Shown piece after piece: positions 8,944 through 16,367 of a DNA stretch of 63,395 nucleotides. The stretch is from an uncultured Oscillospiraceae bacterium (GTDB lineage Bacteria > Bacillota > Clostridia > Oscillospirales > Ruminococcaceae): contig CAKSEO010000010.1 in assembly GCA_934446565.1 (NCBI GenBank), forward strand, positions 1-63,395, given 5' to 3'. A program made the translations under genes and the position numbers. The notes under the pieces were generated by a model. It was not told the DNA's origin. It ran no database searches and worked only from the letters and a program-made list of their open reading frames with translations. Position 1 is the stretch's first letter. The number at the start of each line of letters is the position of its first letter.

Positions 8944-9819
8944 ATGGCTAATGTAAAGTTTTTAACAGGTACTTATGCACAGTATAAGGGACTTACCGCT
9001 AAAGACGCTAACACTCTTTATTTTGTTGATGGACAGCTTTTTAAGGGCGAAACATCTTATACAAACCAGATTGAGGTTGTTGATAGTCTTCCTGTCACTT
9101 TAGTTGCAGGAAAGGTTTATGTGAATACAACTGATAAGTCTGTAACTTATTATGATGGTACTGCTTCTACAGTTGTAGTTCCCGAAACAGTGGCTACAAT
9201 TGGTGATTCTACTGCTGATACTGCTCTTGCTTCTGTAAAGGCAATTAAGGATTTTGTTGCTGCTGAAATGGCTAAAATTCCTGCGGCTGTAGATTATACA
9301 GTAACTATCACTGATGAAACTGCTGGTGCAGGAGAGAAGTCTAAACAGACTATTAAACAGGGTAAGACAGGAGAGGAAACTACTGTTGGTACGATTATTG
9401 TTCCTGACCTTGTAATGGCAGTAAAGGAGACTCCTACCGAGGGGTATCTTAAAACTTATCAGTTTACTTATGGAACTGGCACTACTTTTGAAGTAGACAT
9501 TCCTAAGGATTTAGTAGTAACTGCTGGTGAAGTTATCGTTGTCAGTGATGATAGTCCTGTTACAGGTCTTGCCAATGGTACATATCTTAAACTGACTATC
9601 GCTAATCAAGATAAGCCTGTATATATTGACGTAAAAGACTTAGCTGATGTTTATACTGGTAAGACTGAAACTACTGGTGTAAGTGTTGCTATTTCTGCAA
9701 GCAACGAAATTTCTGCTACTCTTGTTGGTAAAGCTGTTGCAGAAGAGAATCTTGCTGATGCTCTTGCTACAAAAATTAATGGCGCAGATGAAGCTCTTAC
9801 TTGGGGTGCTATTTCTTAA
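8944..9819 (+). CDS. Phage tail-fibre protein
   Basis: In this 291-residue protein, residues 4-38 (VKFLTGTYAQYKGL, KDANTLYFVDGQLFKG) form a short N-terminal adaptor that reappears in the next gene. Residues 40-75 hold a second short beta unit (KVYVNTTDKSVTYYDG). The remainder is a Thr/Val/Gly-rich beta region with a heptad-like stretch (SVKAIKDFVAAEMAKI) suited to trimerisation. It is followed by a perfect 14-bp inverted repeat before the next fibre. Strong AGGAG ribosome site. Receptor specificity cannot be deduced. Confidence 0.65.
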   Translation: MANVKFLTGTYAQYKGLTAKDANTLYFVDGQLFKGETSYTNQIEVVDSLPVTLVAGKVYVNTTDKSVTYYDGTASTVVVPETVATIGDSTADTALASVKAIKDFVAAEMAKIPAAVDYTVTITDETAGAGEKSKQTIKQGKTGEETTVGTIIVPDLVMAVKETPTEGYLKTYQFTYGTGTTFEVDIPKDLVVTAGEVIVVSDDSPVTGLANGTYLKLTIANQDKPVYIDVKDLADVYTGKTETTGVSVAISASNEISATLVGKAVAEENLADALATKINGADEALTWGAIS

Positions 9820-9839
9820 TTACTAAAAGGTAAAATACT

Positions 9840-9874
9840 AACAAGGGTAATAACATTGAATTATTACCCTTGTT
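9840..9874. repeat. Perfect 14-bp inverted repeat between two fibre genes
   Basis: Arms 9840-9853 and 9861-9874 are exactly complementary around a 7-base loop. No T run follows (AAATC), so it is not a classic intrinsic terminator. It could attenuate transcription, protect mRNA ends or be a recombination site between fibre genes. Confidence 0.6.
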
Positions 9875-9904
9875 AAATCATAAATATGAAAGGAGAAATA
9901 ATTA

Positions 9905-11200
9905 ATGGCTGATAATAAAGTCAAATTTCTTCGTGGTACTGCTACGAAATATGAAGCAAGTACCAAAGACAGCAATGTTTTTTATTATACAACTGATACT
10001 AAAAAGTTATATTTGGGGGCTAATGAAGTTACTGGTGTTGGCAAAGCTAGTACTGGCGAGAACGCTGAAATCTTTAACGACTATAAAAAAAATGATGCAT
10101 CTGGTATATATTCACATGCTGAAGGACACTGGACAACAGCTTCCGGAGATGGCTCTCATGCAGAGGGTACTGGCACAACAGCTTCCGGAACTTCTGCGCA
10201 TGCTGGTGGTCACGGTGCTGCGGCTGGGAAGAGTTGCACTTTTGCACATGGTGAAGGTGTTGAAGCAAACAGCAATGATTATGAAGTTGCTTTTGGTGTT
10301 TTTAATAAAAGCAATACAGATACTCTTTTTTCTATAGGTAACGGTACTGATGAGATAAAAAAAAGTAATGCTTTTGAGATAACTAAAACTACGGGTAAAT
10401 TATTTGATAAAGAAATTGCTACCAAAGAAGAACTAGAAACGCACACAGCAGATACGGATATCCACGTCACCACCGCAGATAAGGAAAAATGGAATGGGTT
10501 GAGCAATCCGAATCTGCTTGATAACCCTGATTTTGCAATAAATCAGGGTGATGTTTCCGGCGAGATAAGCACGGCGGGATATTTTGTTGACCGCTGGAAG
10601 CTGAAAAGCGGCACTGTAACGCTGAACTCCGACGGTTCTATTACGCTTGATGGTGCTATAGAGCAGATGCTTGAAAAGGCTGTGGGGACTAACACAACAG
10701 CTTCCGCAAGTGCGGGAACGGCTAGTTATAATGATTCTACAAAGACGTTCACACTGACCGCTTCCGGCAAGAACATCGCCTGGGCGAAGCTTGAAATTGG
10801 AAGCGCTGCTACACCGTATTCGCCGCCGGACTATGCTTCCGAGCTTGCAAAATGTCAGCGGTATTTTCAGCGTATTAAGAACGTAACAGGAAAGTACGCA
10901 TTTTTCGCTTCGGGGTATGCGTATTCCGCGACCAAGGGCTTTGCAACATTCCCGCTGGCGGTACCGCTTAGGTCTCCGGAAGCGTGCACATCGGTGCTGT
11001 CCGGTACGCTATACGCTGTTAACGCCGCGCACATCGGTTCCAGCGCTGTACAGCTCACGGAGGTCTCCGGGGTGGAGATGATAAACGGCGGCGCTGCTGC
11101 AAGCATCAACATCGTAGCTTCCGGGCTGGCGGCGAACACGCCTATCATGTTGCAGTTCCGTGACAGTGCAAGTTATCTTGACATTTCTTCGGAGCTTTAA
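9905..11200 (+). CDS. Chimeric phage receptor-binding protein (adaptor + SHAEG repeats + GC-rich tip)
   Basis: In this 431-residue protein, residues 5-41 repeat the adaptor of the previous fibre (VKFLRGTATKYEAS, KDSNVFYYTTDTKKLYLG). Residues 65-120 are SHAEG-type repeats (SHAEGHWTTASG, SHAEGTGTTASG, HGEGVEANSND), as in YadA-like head repeats and phage fibres. Residues 178-195 contain the common fibre linker HTADTDIHVTTADKEKWNG. The remaining 235 residues (LLDNPDFAINQG, AKCQRYFQR) match the fibre-tip type widespread in gut phages. Codon and base use changes abruptly from AT-rich to GC-rich near 10,440-10,510, so the tip was probably acquired by recombination from a GC-rich donor. Confidence 0.75.
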   Translation: MADNKVKFLRGTATKYEASTKDSNVFYYTTDTKKLYLGANEVTGVGKASTGENAEIFNDYKKNDASGIYSHAEGHWTTASGDGSHAEGTGTTASGTSAHAGGHGAAAGKSCTFAHGEGVEANSNDYEVAFGVFNKSNTDTLFSIGNGTDEIKKSNAFEITKTTGKLFDKEIATKEELETHTADTDIHVTTADKEKWNGLSNPNLLDNPDFAINQGDVSGEISTAGYFVDRWKLKSGTVTLNSDGSITLDGAIEQMLEKAVGTNTTASASAGTASYNDSTKTFTLTASGKNIAWAKLEIGSAATPYSPPDYASELAKCQRYFQRIKNVTGKYAFFASGYAYSATKGFATFPLAVPLRSPEACTSVLSGTLYAVNAAHIGSSAVQLTEVSGVEMINGGAAASINIVASGLAANTPIMLQFRDSASYLDISSEL

Positions 11201-11210
11201 GGAGGTTTAT

Positions 11211-11627
11211 ATGGATGAATACATAGTATACGTCAGGGTTGACGGGGACGGCGTAATAACAGCTATCAACTCAAGTGCTTTCATCAGCGGTACGGGCTGG
11301 ACGGAGATAGACCAGGGGGAGGGAGACCGTTTTCATCATGCGCAGGGGTGCTATCTTGAGCGAGGGCTTACGGATGAGTGCGGGATATATAACTACAAGC
11401 TGTCAGACGGCGTTCCGGCGCTGCGTTCTGATGAGGAGAAAACCCCGGAACGTGCGCGGATAGCGGCGGCAATCGAGATTTCCGAACTCAAGGAGAAGCT
11501 TGATGAAACAGATTACATCTCTGCGAAAATCGCGGAGGGCGCTGCTACACGCGAGGAGTATGCTGACAAACTCGCGGAGCGTGCGGCTTGGCGAGTTAGA
11601 ATAAACGAACTTGAAAACAAGAACTAA
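11211..11627 (+). CDS. Phage fibre-linked protein, possible fibre assembly factor
   Basis: This protein has 138 residues from the ATG at 11211, chosen because GGAGG lies six bases upstream; an in-frame upstream GTG lies inside the fibre gene. The N-terminal half is beta-rich (EYIVYVRVDGDGVITAIN). The C-terminal half is a charged helix (ISELKEKLDETDYISAKIAEGAATREEYADKLAERAAWR, quoted in part). That layout is seen in small proteins after fibre genes that act as chaperones or tail-fibre assembly proteins in Firmicutes phages. It shares the GC-rich composition of the preceding tip domain, so tip and chaperone probably moved together. Confidence 0.6.
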   Translation: MDEYIVYVRVDGDGVITAINSSAFISGTGWTEIDQGEGDRFHHAQGCYLERGLTDECGIYNYKLSDGVPALRSDEEKTPERARIAAAIEISELKEKLDETDYISAKIAEGAATREEYADKLAERAAWRVRINELENKN

Positions 11628-11690
11628 TTATATTGTTATAATAATAAGTTAAAAATTAATAAATCCTAAATATTGACATTTACAATTGTA

Positions 11691-11719
11691 TTGACAATTT
11701 ATTTCCGTTATTGTATAAT
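11691..11719 (+). promoter_or_regulatory. Perfect-consensus sigma-A promoter
   Basis: TTGACA (11691-11696), 17 bases, then TATAAT (11714-11719). A second TTGACA lies at 11673. It drives the orphan gene at 11762 independently of late phage transcription, implying expression in the lysogen. Confidence 0.85.
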
Positions 11720-11761
11720 TATACATATACAGTTGGGATTTTAATAAGTTAGGGGTTATTT

Positions 11762-12100
11762 ATGATAAGTTATAAAGATTATGTAATATATTTTCCTAGT
11801 GTAATACGAGATTTAGAAGTCAAATCGTATATTACTTATAAGCGATATATTTTCTCAGGGATTAATCTACCTGATGCAATAGATTCAAATTTCGCATGTC
11901 TAAGGTTAATATTTAGAGGTTACAATATTTTAAGCTGGTCTGTAGTGATAATAAATAATAATCATTATAAAATTAAGATTGAGTATTGTCCTATTGACTT
12001 ATCGAGTAAAGAAAATTTCAAAATTGATAAAATATCTACTGCTTATTTAAATGCTGATGAAATTGCTGAACAATATTGTGGTAGATCAAAGATATTTTAA
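11762..12100 (+). CDS. Orphan prophage gene, candidate lysogenic-conversion (moron) protein
   Basis: This 112-residue protein matches no family I recognise. It has mixed alpha/beta character, many Ile/Tyr/Asn residues, a central hydrophobic strand pair (YNILSWSVVIINNNHYKIKIEY), no signal peptide and no membrane segment. It is AT-rich. It has a perfect consensus promoter 43 bases upstream of its start and a strong terminator 24 bases downstream of its stop, so it is a self-contained transcription unit between the late genes and the integrase. That arrangement is typical of morons expressed from a prophage for the benefit of the lysogen, for example superinfection exclusion. The function is unknown. 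Confidence 0.65.
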   Translation: MISYKDYVIYFPSVIRDLEVKSYITYKRYIFSGINLPDAIDSNFACLRLIFRGYNILSWSVVIINNNHYKIKIEYCPIDLSSKENFKIDKISTAYLNADEIAEQYCGRSKIF

Positions 12101-12123
12101 CTATTTTGGAAAATATTAATTAA

Positions 12124-12166
12124 AATAAGGGACACTAGAGTAAAATCTGGTGTCCCTTATTTTTTA
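12124..12166 (+). terminator. Strong intrinsic terminator
   Basis: A 16-bp stem (12124-12139 with 12146-12161, one G-U pair), a 6-base loop and then a T run. The A-rich 5' side makes it potentially bidirectional. Confidence 0.9.
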
Positions 12167-12281
12167 CGTTTTTTGTTTGAGTTTTTTATTTGTATTATAA
12201 TATATCTTGACATAACTTTTATTTTGGTGTATAATAATCTACTACCTTAAAATAATGATAATTATATAGGAGGAAATGATT

Positions 12282-13535
12282 ATGCCTAAAATAATGTATC
12301 GTAAAAGGAATGGCGGTTGGGAGTATCGTTTTGAAATAGCAAGATTGAATGGGAAACGACAGCACCTCTCTAAAAGTGGGTTTAAAACTAAAAAAGAGGC
12401 TGAATTAGCAGGAAATAAAGCCTATTTAGATTATAATACAACTGGATTAAATTTTATTCCAACTGAAATGAGTGTGTCTGATTATTTTGATTTTTGGATT
12501 ACTGAGTATTGCAAAGTAAACCTAAAGCCTGACACCGTAACAGGATACACTAAAAAGATAAATAATCATATTAAACCTAATATTGGACATTATGCTTTGA
12601 AAGCAATCAATTCTGCAACATTACAAAAGCTTATTAATAATCTTTTTAATTTGGGATATAGTAGGAATACATTGCTTTCTATCAAAGGCATATTAACCTC
12701 AGCTTTCAATTATGCTATTGAGCCATTAGGCTTTATTGCTAATAATCCCGCGTTGGCATTAAAACTTCCATTAAAAAATGCTCAGCCTGATACGCCAACT
12801 AGGATAGGAGAAAGATATATAATTTCAAAAGAGGATATGATAAAAATTTTAGAACGGTTTCCAGAGGGAAGTACTGCGTATATCCCATTACTTTTTGGGT
12901 ATAGATGTGGTATGAGAATGGGAGAAGCTTTTGCTATTACATGGGATTGTGTTGATTTTGAAAAAAAGACAATTACAATTAATAAACAAGTGCAATGGCA
13001 AGAAAAAAATAAAAATGATAGTGCATCAGAAAGTTATTGGTATATTACTGCCCCAAAATATGGGTCTATAAGAGTTATTGATATTGACGATGAAACTATA
13101 AATATATTAAAAAGGGAAAGGGAACGACAAATATTAGACAAACAAAAGTATGATAATTTATATACGCATAATTATTTTACAAATGATAGTATAAAAAGGA
13201 TTAATAATGTGTCGGGTGAATTAATTGATTTTGTTACCGTGAGAGAGAATGGTGAATTTATCCAGCCTAGAATTATGCAACATACAACTGCTATAATTAC
13301 TAAAAAATTAGGCATCAAATTTAACTTTCATTCTTTAAGGCACACTCATTGTACAATGCTTGCTGAGAATAATGCGCCCATTAAATATGTACAACAAAGG
13401 TTGGGACATAAGAACGTAACGGTAACATTACAAATCTATCAACACGTTTCTGAAAAAATGTCTGAAGAGGGAAGAAATACTTTAAATAACATATATGGTA
13501 TGAGCGAGGATACTAAGGGTGATAAAATTACCTAA
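12282..13535 (+). CDS. int: Phage tyrosine integrase
   Basis: In this 417-residue protein, the N-terminal 60 residues form an arm-binding AP2-like domain (MYRKRNGGWEYRFEI, GFKTKKEAELAGNKAY). A SAM-like core-binding domain spans about residues 65-165 and the catalytic domain about 175-400. Catalytic residues are visible: Arg in GYRCGMRMGE, HSLRHTH (His-x-x-Arg), RLGHKN and Tyr in LQIYQH. It catalyses site-specific integration and excision of the prophage. The second ATG (12282) is preferred over 12276 because AGGAGG lies about eight bases upstream of it and only three from the first. It is the last phage gene and lies next to the presumed right attachment site. Confidence 0.93.
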   Translation: MPKIMYRKRNGGWEYRFEIARLNGKRQHLSKSGFKTKKEAELAGNKAYLDYNTTGLNFIPTEMSVSDYFDFWITEYCKVNLKPDTVTGYTKKINNHIKPNIGHYALKAINSATLQKLINNLFNLGYSRNTLLSIKGILTSAFNYAIEPLGFIANNPALALKLPLKNAQPDTPTRIGERYIISKEDMIKILERFPEGSTAYIPLLFGYRCGMRMGEAFAITWDCVDFEKKTITINKQVQWQEKNKNDSASESYWYITAPKYGSIRVIDIDDETINILKRERERQILDKQKYDNLYTHNYFTNDSIKRINNVSGELIDFVTVRENGEFIQPRIMQHTTAIITKKLGIKFNFHSLRHTHCTMLAENNAPIKYVQQRLGHKNVTVTLQIYQHVSEKMSEEGRNTLNNIYGMSEDTKGDKIT

Positions 13536-13547
13536 TATTTCAGAATG

Positions 13548-13587
13548 CGTCCACATTACGTCCACCTTTTCTGAGTTTTTGTGGACG
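13548..13587. repeat. CGTCCAC repeats downstream of integrase
   Basis: CGTCCAC occurs directly repeated at 13548-13554 and 13559-13565 and inverted (GTGGACG) at 13581-13587. This could be a set of integrase arm-type sites near attP/attR or the stem of a terminator for int (7-bp stem, 15-base loop). Confidence 0.45.
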
Positions 13588-13669
13588 ATTAGAAATGATA
13601 ATAAATGAAAATAGATGATGCATCATCAGGGTTTATCGCTTATAAACGGCTTTAATAAAGGAAATTTAG

Positions 13670-13786
13670 GGGCTACAAAATACGATAAATGATAGTGCGG
13701 TTTTTGTTAATGAATTGGGCAACAACCCCATGGTTGGCGCTACCGTTGCTTGCGCAGTACTTGTAGAGGAAGCTCTCAAGGCTTGA
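13670..13786 (+). pseudogene. 3' fragment of a host gene at the presumed prophage right junction
   Basis: There is a 38-codon open frame without start, in frame after a stop at 13667 and ending TGA at 13784-13786. It reads like the end of a conserved protein: VFVNELGNNPMVGATVACAVLVEEALKA (quoted in two overlapping thoughts; the key residues are the ELG, the single Cys and the EEALKA end). The tail V-x-C-x-V-L-x-E-E-A faintly recalls the C-terminus of NifU/IscU-type Fe-S scaffolds; this is weak. A hairpin with AGCC/GGCT arms and TTTTT follows at about 13790-13810. The best reading is that the prophage entered this gene and displaced its 5' part to beyond the left end of the window. Confidence 0.35.
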
Positions 13787-13847
13787 TCTCAAGCCAGATG
13801 ACGGCTTTTTCAGAGTTGCTGTAAAGTAAAACTGTATAAAACGAATT

Positions 13848-13892
13848 GCACACGTTATTTTCGGGCGACCGGGGTGGCGTGTGCTTTTTTTT
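13848..13892 (+). terminator. Intrinsic terminator
   Basis: GCACACG (13848-13854) pairs with CGTGTGC (13878-13884), followed by eight T. It ends transcription coming from the prophage/gene fragment before the LRR gene promoter. The rest of the 13,536-13,980 gap holds only the repeats, the gene fragment and the promoter listed here. Confidence 0.85.
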
Positions 13893-13909
13893 ATTTTTAA
13901 TAAATATGC

Positions 13910-13938
13910 TTGACAATTATTGATATTAGTTATATAAT
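13910..13938 (+). promoter_or_regulatory. Perfect-consensus sigma-A promoter for the LRR/Fn3 gene
   Basis: TTGACA (13910-13915), 17 bases, TATAAT (13933-13938), start codon 45 bases further. It suggests strong constitutive expression. Confidence 0.85.
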
Positions 13939-13982
13939 TGACTTAGTGAGTGCTGTGCACTCGGAAGAGGAGGTAATTCATT

Positions 13983-16196
13983 ATGAAAATCAAAAAGCTG
14001 CTTTCGGCAATGACGGCTGCTGTTATGGTAGCGGGAACGTCCGTAGCTGCGGAAACAACGAATCTTATCCCGTCGATGTCGGTGGTGGCGAATGCGGAGG
14101 TATCCGGCGATTATACCTATTCGCTCAAGGACGGCAACGCGACCATCACAAAATATAATGGCAATGATACTATTGTTGTTATCCCGTCTGCTATTGATGG
14201 GCATACAGTTACTGAAATAGGTTCCGGTGCGTTTTCTTTCAATAAAGTTGTTGAAAAAGTTACTGTTCCGGCTTCGGTGAATAATATCTCAATGGTCGCT
14301 TTTGAGGGCTGCGAATCCATGGAGAGCATAGATGTTGCAGCAGATAATGAGAATTATCTCTCTGATGGCGGCATACTTTTTTCAAAGGATAAAACCGTTC
14401 TTATAAATTATCCGGCATCCAAAAGCGACCTTGGAACATATTCTGTTCCTGACAGTGTTACCAGAATAGGCACGGATGGATTTTATAAGAATAAATTCCT
14501 TACTGAAATCACGATTCCTAGCAGCCTGAAATCCGGACTTGGCGGGGTAGAGTTTGCCTATAGCCAAAATCTTGAGAGAATAATCATAAATAGCAATAGT
14601 GTCTCATTTGGCAATATATCTTTTGTTGGCTGCCCGAAGCTCAAAGAGGTGCTTATTGATAATGATTCCTACACGTCCATTGATGGAATCGTTTATTCAA
14701 AGGATAAGACTGAACTTTGGCTCTATCCCAGCGGAAAATCCGAAAAGAACTTTGAAATTCCGAGCCACGTCAAGGTAATAGAAGATAGCGCATTTATGGA
14801 CAACGAATACATCACCAATGTAACTATCCCGTATGGCGTGACAAAGATTTGCGGCAATGCGTTCCGTGAATGCAGCAATCTGGAAAACGTAACTATCCCG
14901 AACAGTGTGACCACGATTGAAGGTTATGCGTTTTTCGCTGACTATAGTCTTAAATCTGTCAAACTTCCTGACAGTGTTACAAGCATAGGCACATATGTTG
15001 GTCAGGCAAACTATGGATATACATTTTGCGATTGTACCAGTTTAACTGAAATATTAATTGATAACGATTATTATACCAGCGTTGATGGCGTTCTTTTCAC
15101 AAAGGATAAGTCGTTGCTTATCTCCTATCCTTGCGGAAAACAGGATGAATATTATGTTATTCCCGATACGGTTACGGAACTCGGAGCTGACGCTTTCCGT
15201 GATTGCAGATTTTTAAAGGGTGTTTCTATTCCTAGAAGTGTAAAGAATATCGGAGAAGATGCTTTTAATTCCTGGAGCCAGACCCTGACTCATATCCACA
15301 TCCCCCACGGCACAACAGCCGAAGATTACATGGGAAAGGGAGGACTTCCCACAAAATCCGAATACTATTATGTCCGTAACGCCGACGGCAGCTGCCCCGC
15401 AGGTACTGACTGCGTAATGCCGTTTGATACGACCCCGAAAAACGTAAAGGCAGCGGCGGGCGACGAATCCATAACAGTGACATGGAACGCGGTCAGCGGC
15501 GTTTCCAGGTACAGAGTACGCCGCAGCGATGGAAAGAGCTGGACTACCCTCGCCACAGTCACCGGCACAGCGTACACCGATACGACGGCGGAAGCCGGCG
15601 TAAAATACAGCTACGTTGTTTATCCCTGCGTTGACGGCGCGTTCACTACTCCGTCCGAGGCGGTATCCGCTGAAATAGCGGCGGCTACCGAAGCCACAAT
15701 AGTAATGACCGCCCAGGCGAACAACGTAACGGTAAACTGGAACAGGGTCAAGGGCGCGACGAAGTACCGCATCCGCCGCAACGACGGCACCGGCTGGACG
15801 ACCATGCAGACATCCGCGGCCACCAGTTACGTTGACAAGACCGCAGCGGCTGGGAAGCGCTACACCTACGTCGTTTACCCGTTCGTTGACGGCAAATTCG
15901 CCGAACCCTCCAAGACCGTAAAGGTCGCGCTGACCGGCTCGGGGAAGTCCGCCGCAGTGACCGTTACCGCCGCCGACGGAAAGGTGAACGTAAGCTGGGG
16001 CAGGCTCGACGGCGTGAAGAAGTACCGCGTGCGCCGCAATGACGGCACGAAGTGGCAGACGATGGCGTCCACCGCAAACCTCGCGTGGACGGATTCCACA
16101 GTCGAAAGCGGCAGGACCTACACCTACGTTGTCTACATCTCCGAGGACGGCGTGAACTACTCTAACTTCTCGTCCACTATCACTGCCAAGCCGTAA
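13983..16196 (+). CDS. Secreted BspA-like leucine-rich-repeat protein with three C-terminal Fn3 domains
   Basis: This 737-residue protein has a signal peptide at residues 1-23 (MKIKKLLSAMTAAVMVAGTS, then AAE). LRR_5/BspA repeats span about residues 40-450, with units such as IGSGAFSFNKVVEKVTVP, ICGNAFRECSNLENVTIP and LGADAFRDCRFLKGVSIP. They are punctuated by insertions of the type SxDGVLFTKDKSLLISYP. Three fibronectin type III-like domains follow at about 478-560, 563-645 and 650-737, each with W-x-x-(V/L)-x-G-x-x-(R/K)-Y-R-(V/I)-R-R. No sortase or dockerin anchor is seen, so it is probably released or bound through Fn3. Likely an extracellular binding protein. The LRR part is clearly less GC-rich than the Fn3 part, suggesting domain fusion. 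AGGAGG precedes the ATG. Confidence 0.85.
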   Translation: MKIKKLLSAMTAAVMVAGTSVAAETTNLIPSMSVVANAEVSGDYTYSLKDGNATITKYNGNDTIVVIPSAIDGHTVTEIGSGAFSFNKVVEKVTVPASVNNISMVAFEGCESMESIDVAADNENYLSDGGILFSKDKTVLINYPASKSDLGTYSVPDSVTRIGTDGFYKNKFLTEITIPSSLKSGLGGVEFAYSQNLERIIINSNSVSFGNISFVGCPKLKEVLIDNDSYTSIDGIVYSKDKTELWLYPSGKSEKNFEIPSHVKVIEDSAFMDNEYITNVTIPYGVTKICGNAFRECSNLENVTIPNSVTTIEGYAFFADYSLKSVKLPDSVTSIGTYVGQANYGYTFCDCTSLTEILIDNDYYTSVDGVLFTKDKSLLISYPCGKQDEYYVIPDTVTELGADAFRDCRFLKGVSIPRSVKNIGEDAFNSWSQTLTHIHIPHGTTAEDYMGKGGLPTKSEYYYVRNADGSCPAGTDCVMPFDTTPKNVKAAAGDESITVTWNAVSGVSRYRVRRSDGKSWTTLATVTGTAYTDTTAEAGVKYSYVVYPCVDGAFTTPSEAVSAEIAAATEATIVMTAQANNVTVNWNRVKGATKYRIRRNDGTGWTTMQTSAATSYVDKTAAAGKRYTYVVYPFVDGKFAEPSKTVKVALTGSGKSAAVTVTAADGKVNVSWGRLDGVKKYRVRRNDGTKWQTMASTANLAWTDSTVESGRTYTYVVYISEDGVNYSNFSSTITAKP

Positions 16197-16218
16197 CCCG
16201 ATTTCAAGAATAATGTGT

Positions 16219-16297
16219 ATCCCGTCCGCAATAACACGCGGGCGGGATTCGGCAAGCAAAATAAACTCCGGCACTGGTTTTCCAGCGCCGGAGTTTT
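16219..16297 (+). terminator. Tandem hairpins ending the LRR/Fn3 transcript
   Basis: First hairpin 16219-16229/16238-16248 (11 bp, one G-U) without T run. The second is 16264-16277/16282-16295 with a TTTT loop, a single A-C mismatch and TTTTG after it. The second is the real terminator. The remaining bases to 16,368 hold nothing recognisable. Confidence 0.8.
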
Positions 16298-16367
16298 GCT
16301 GTATCATGTATTTGGCTTTGGGAGGAATGCGCCCGGTCAGTCCCGCCAGGTAGGCTAAAAACAGGGC

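Noticed and set aside
1..12300. Diversity-generating retroelement in the fibre region
   Set aside because: No reverse transcriptase gene and no template/variable repeat pair with A-specific changes were seen near the fibre genes.
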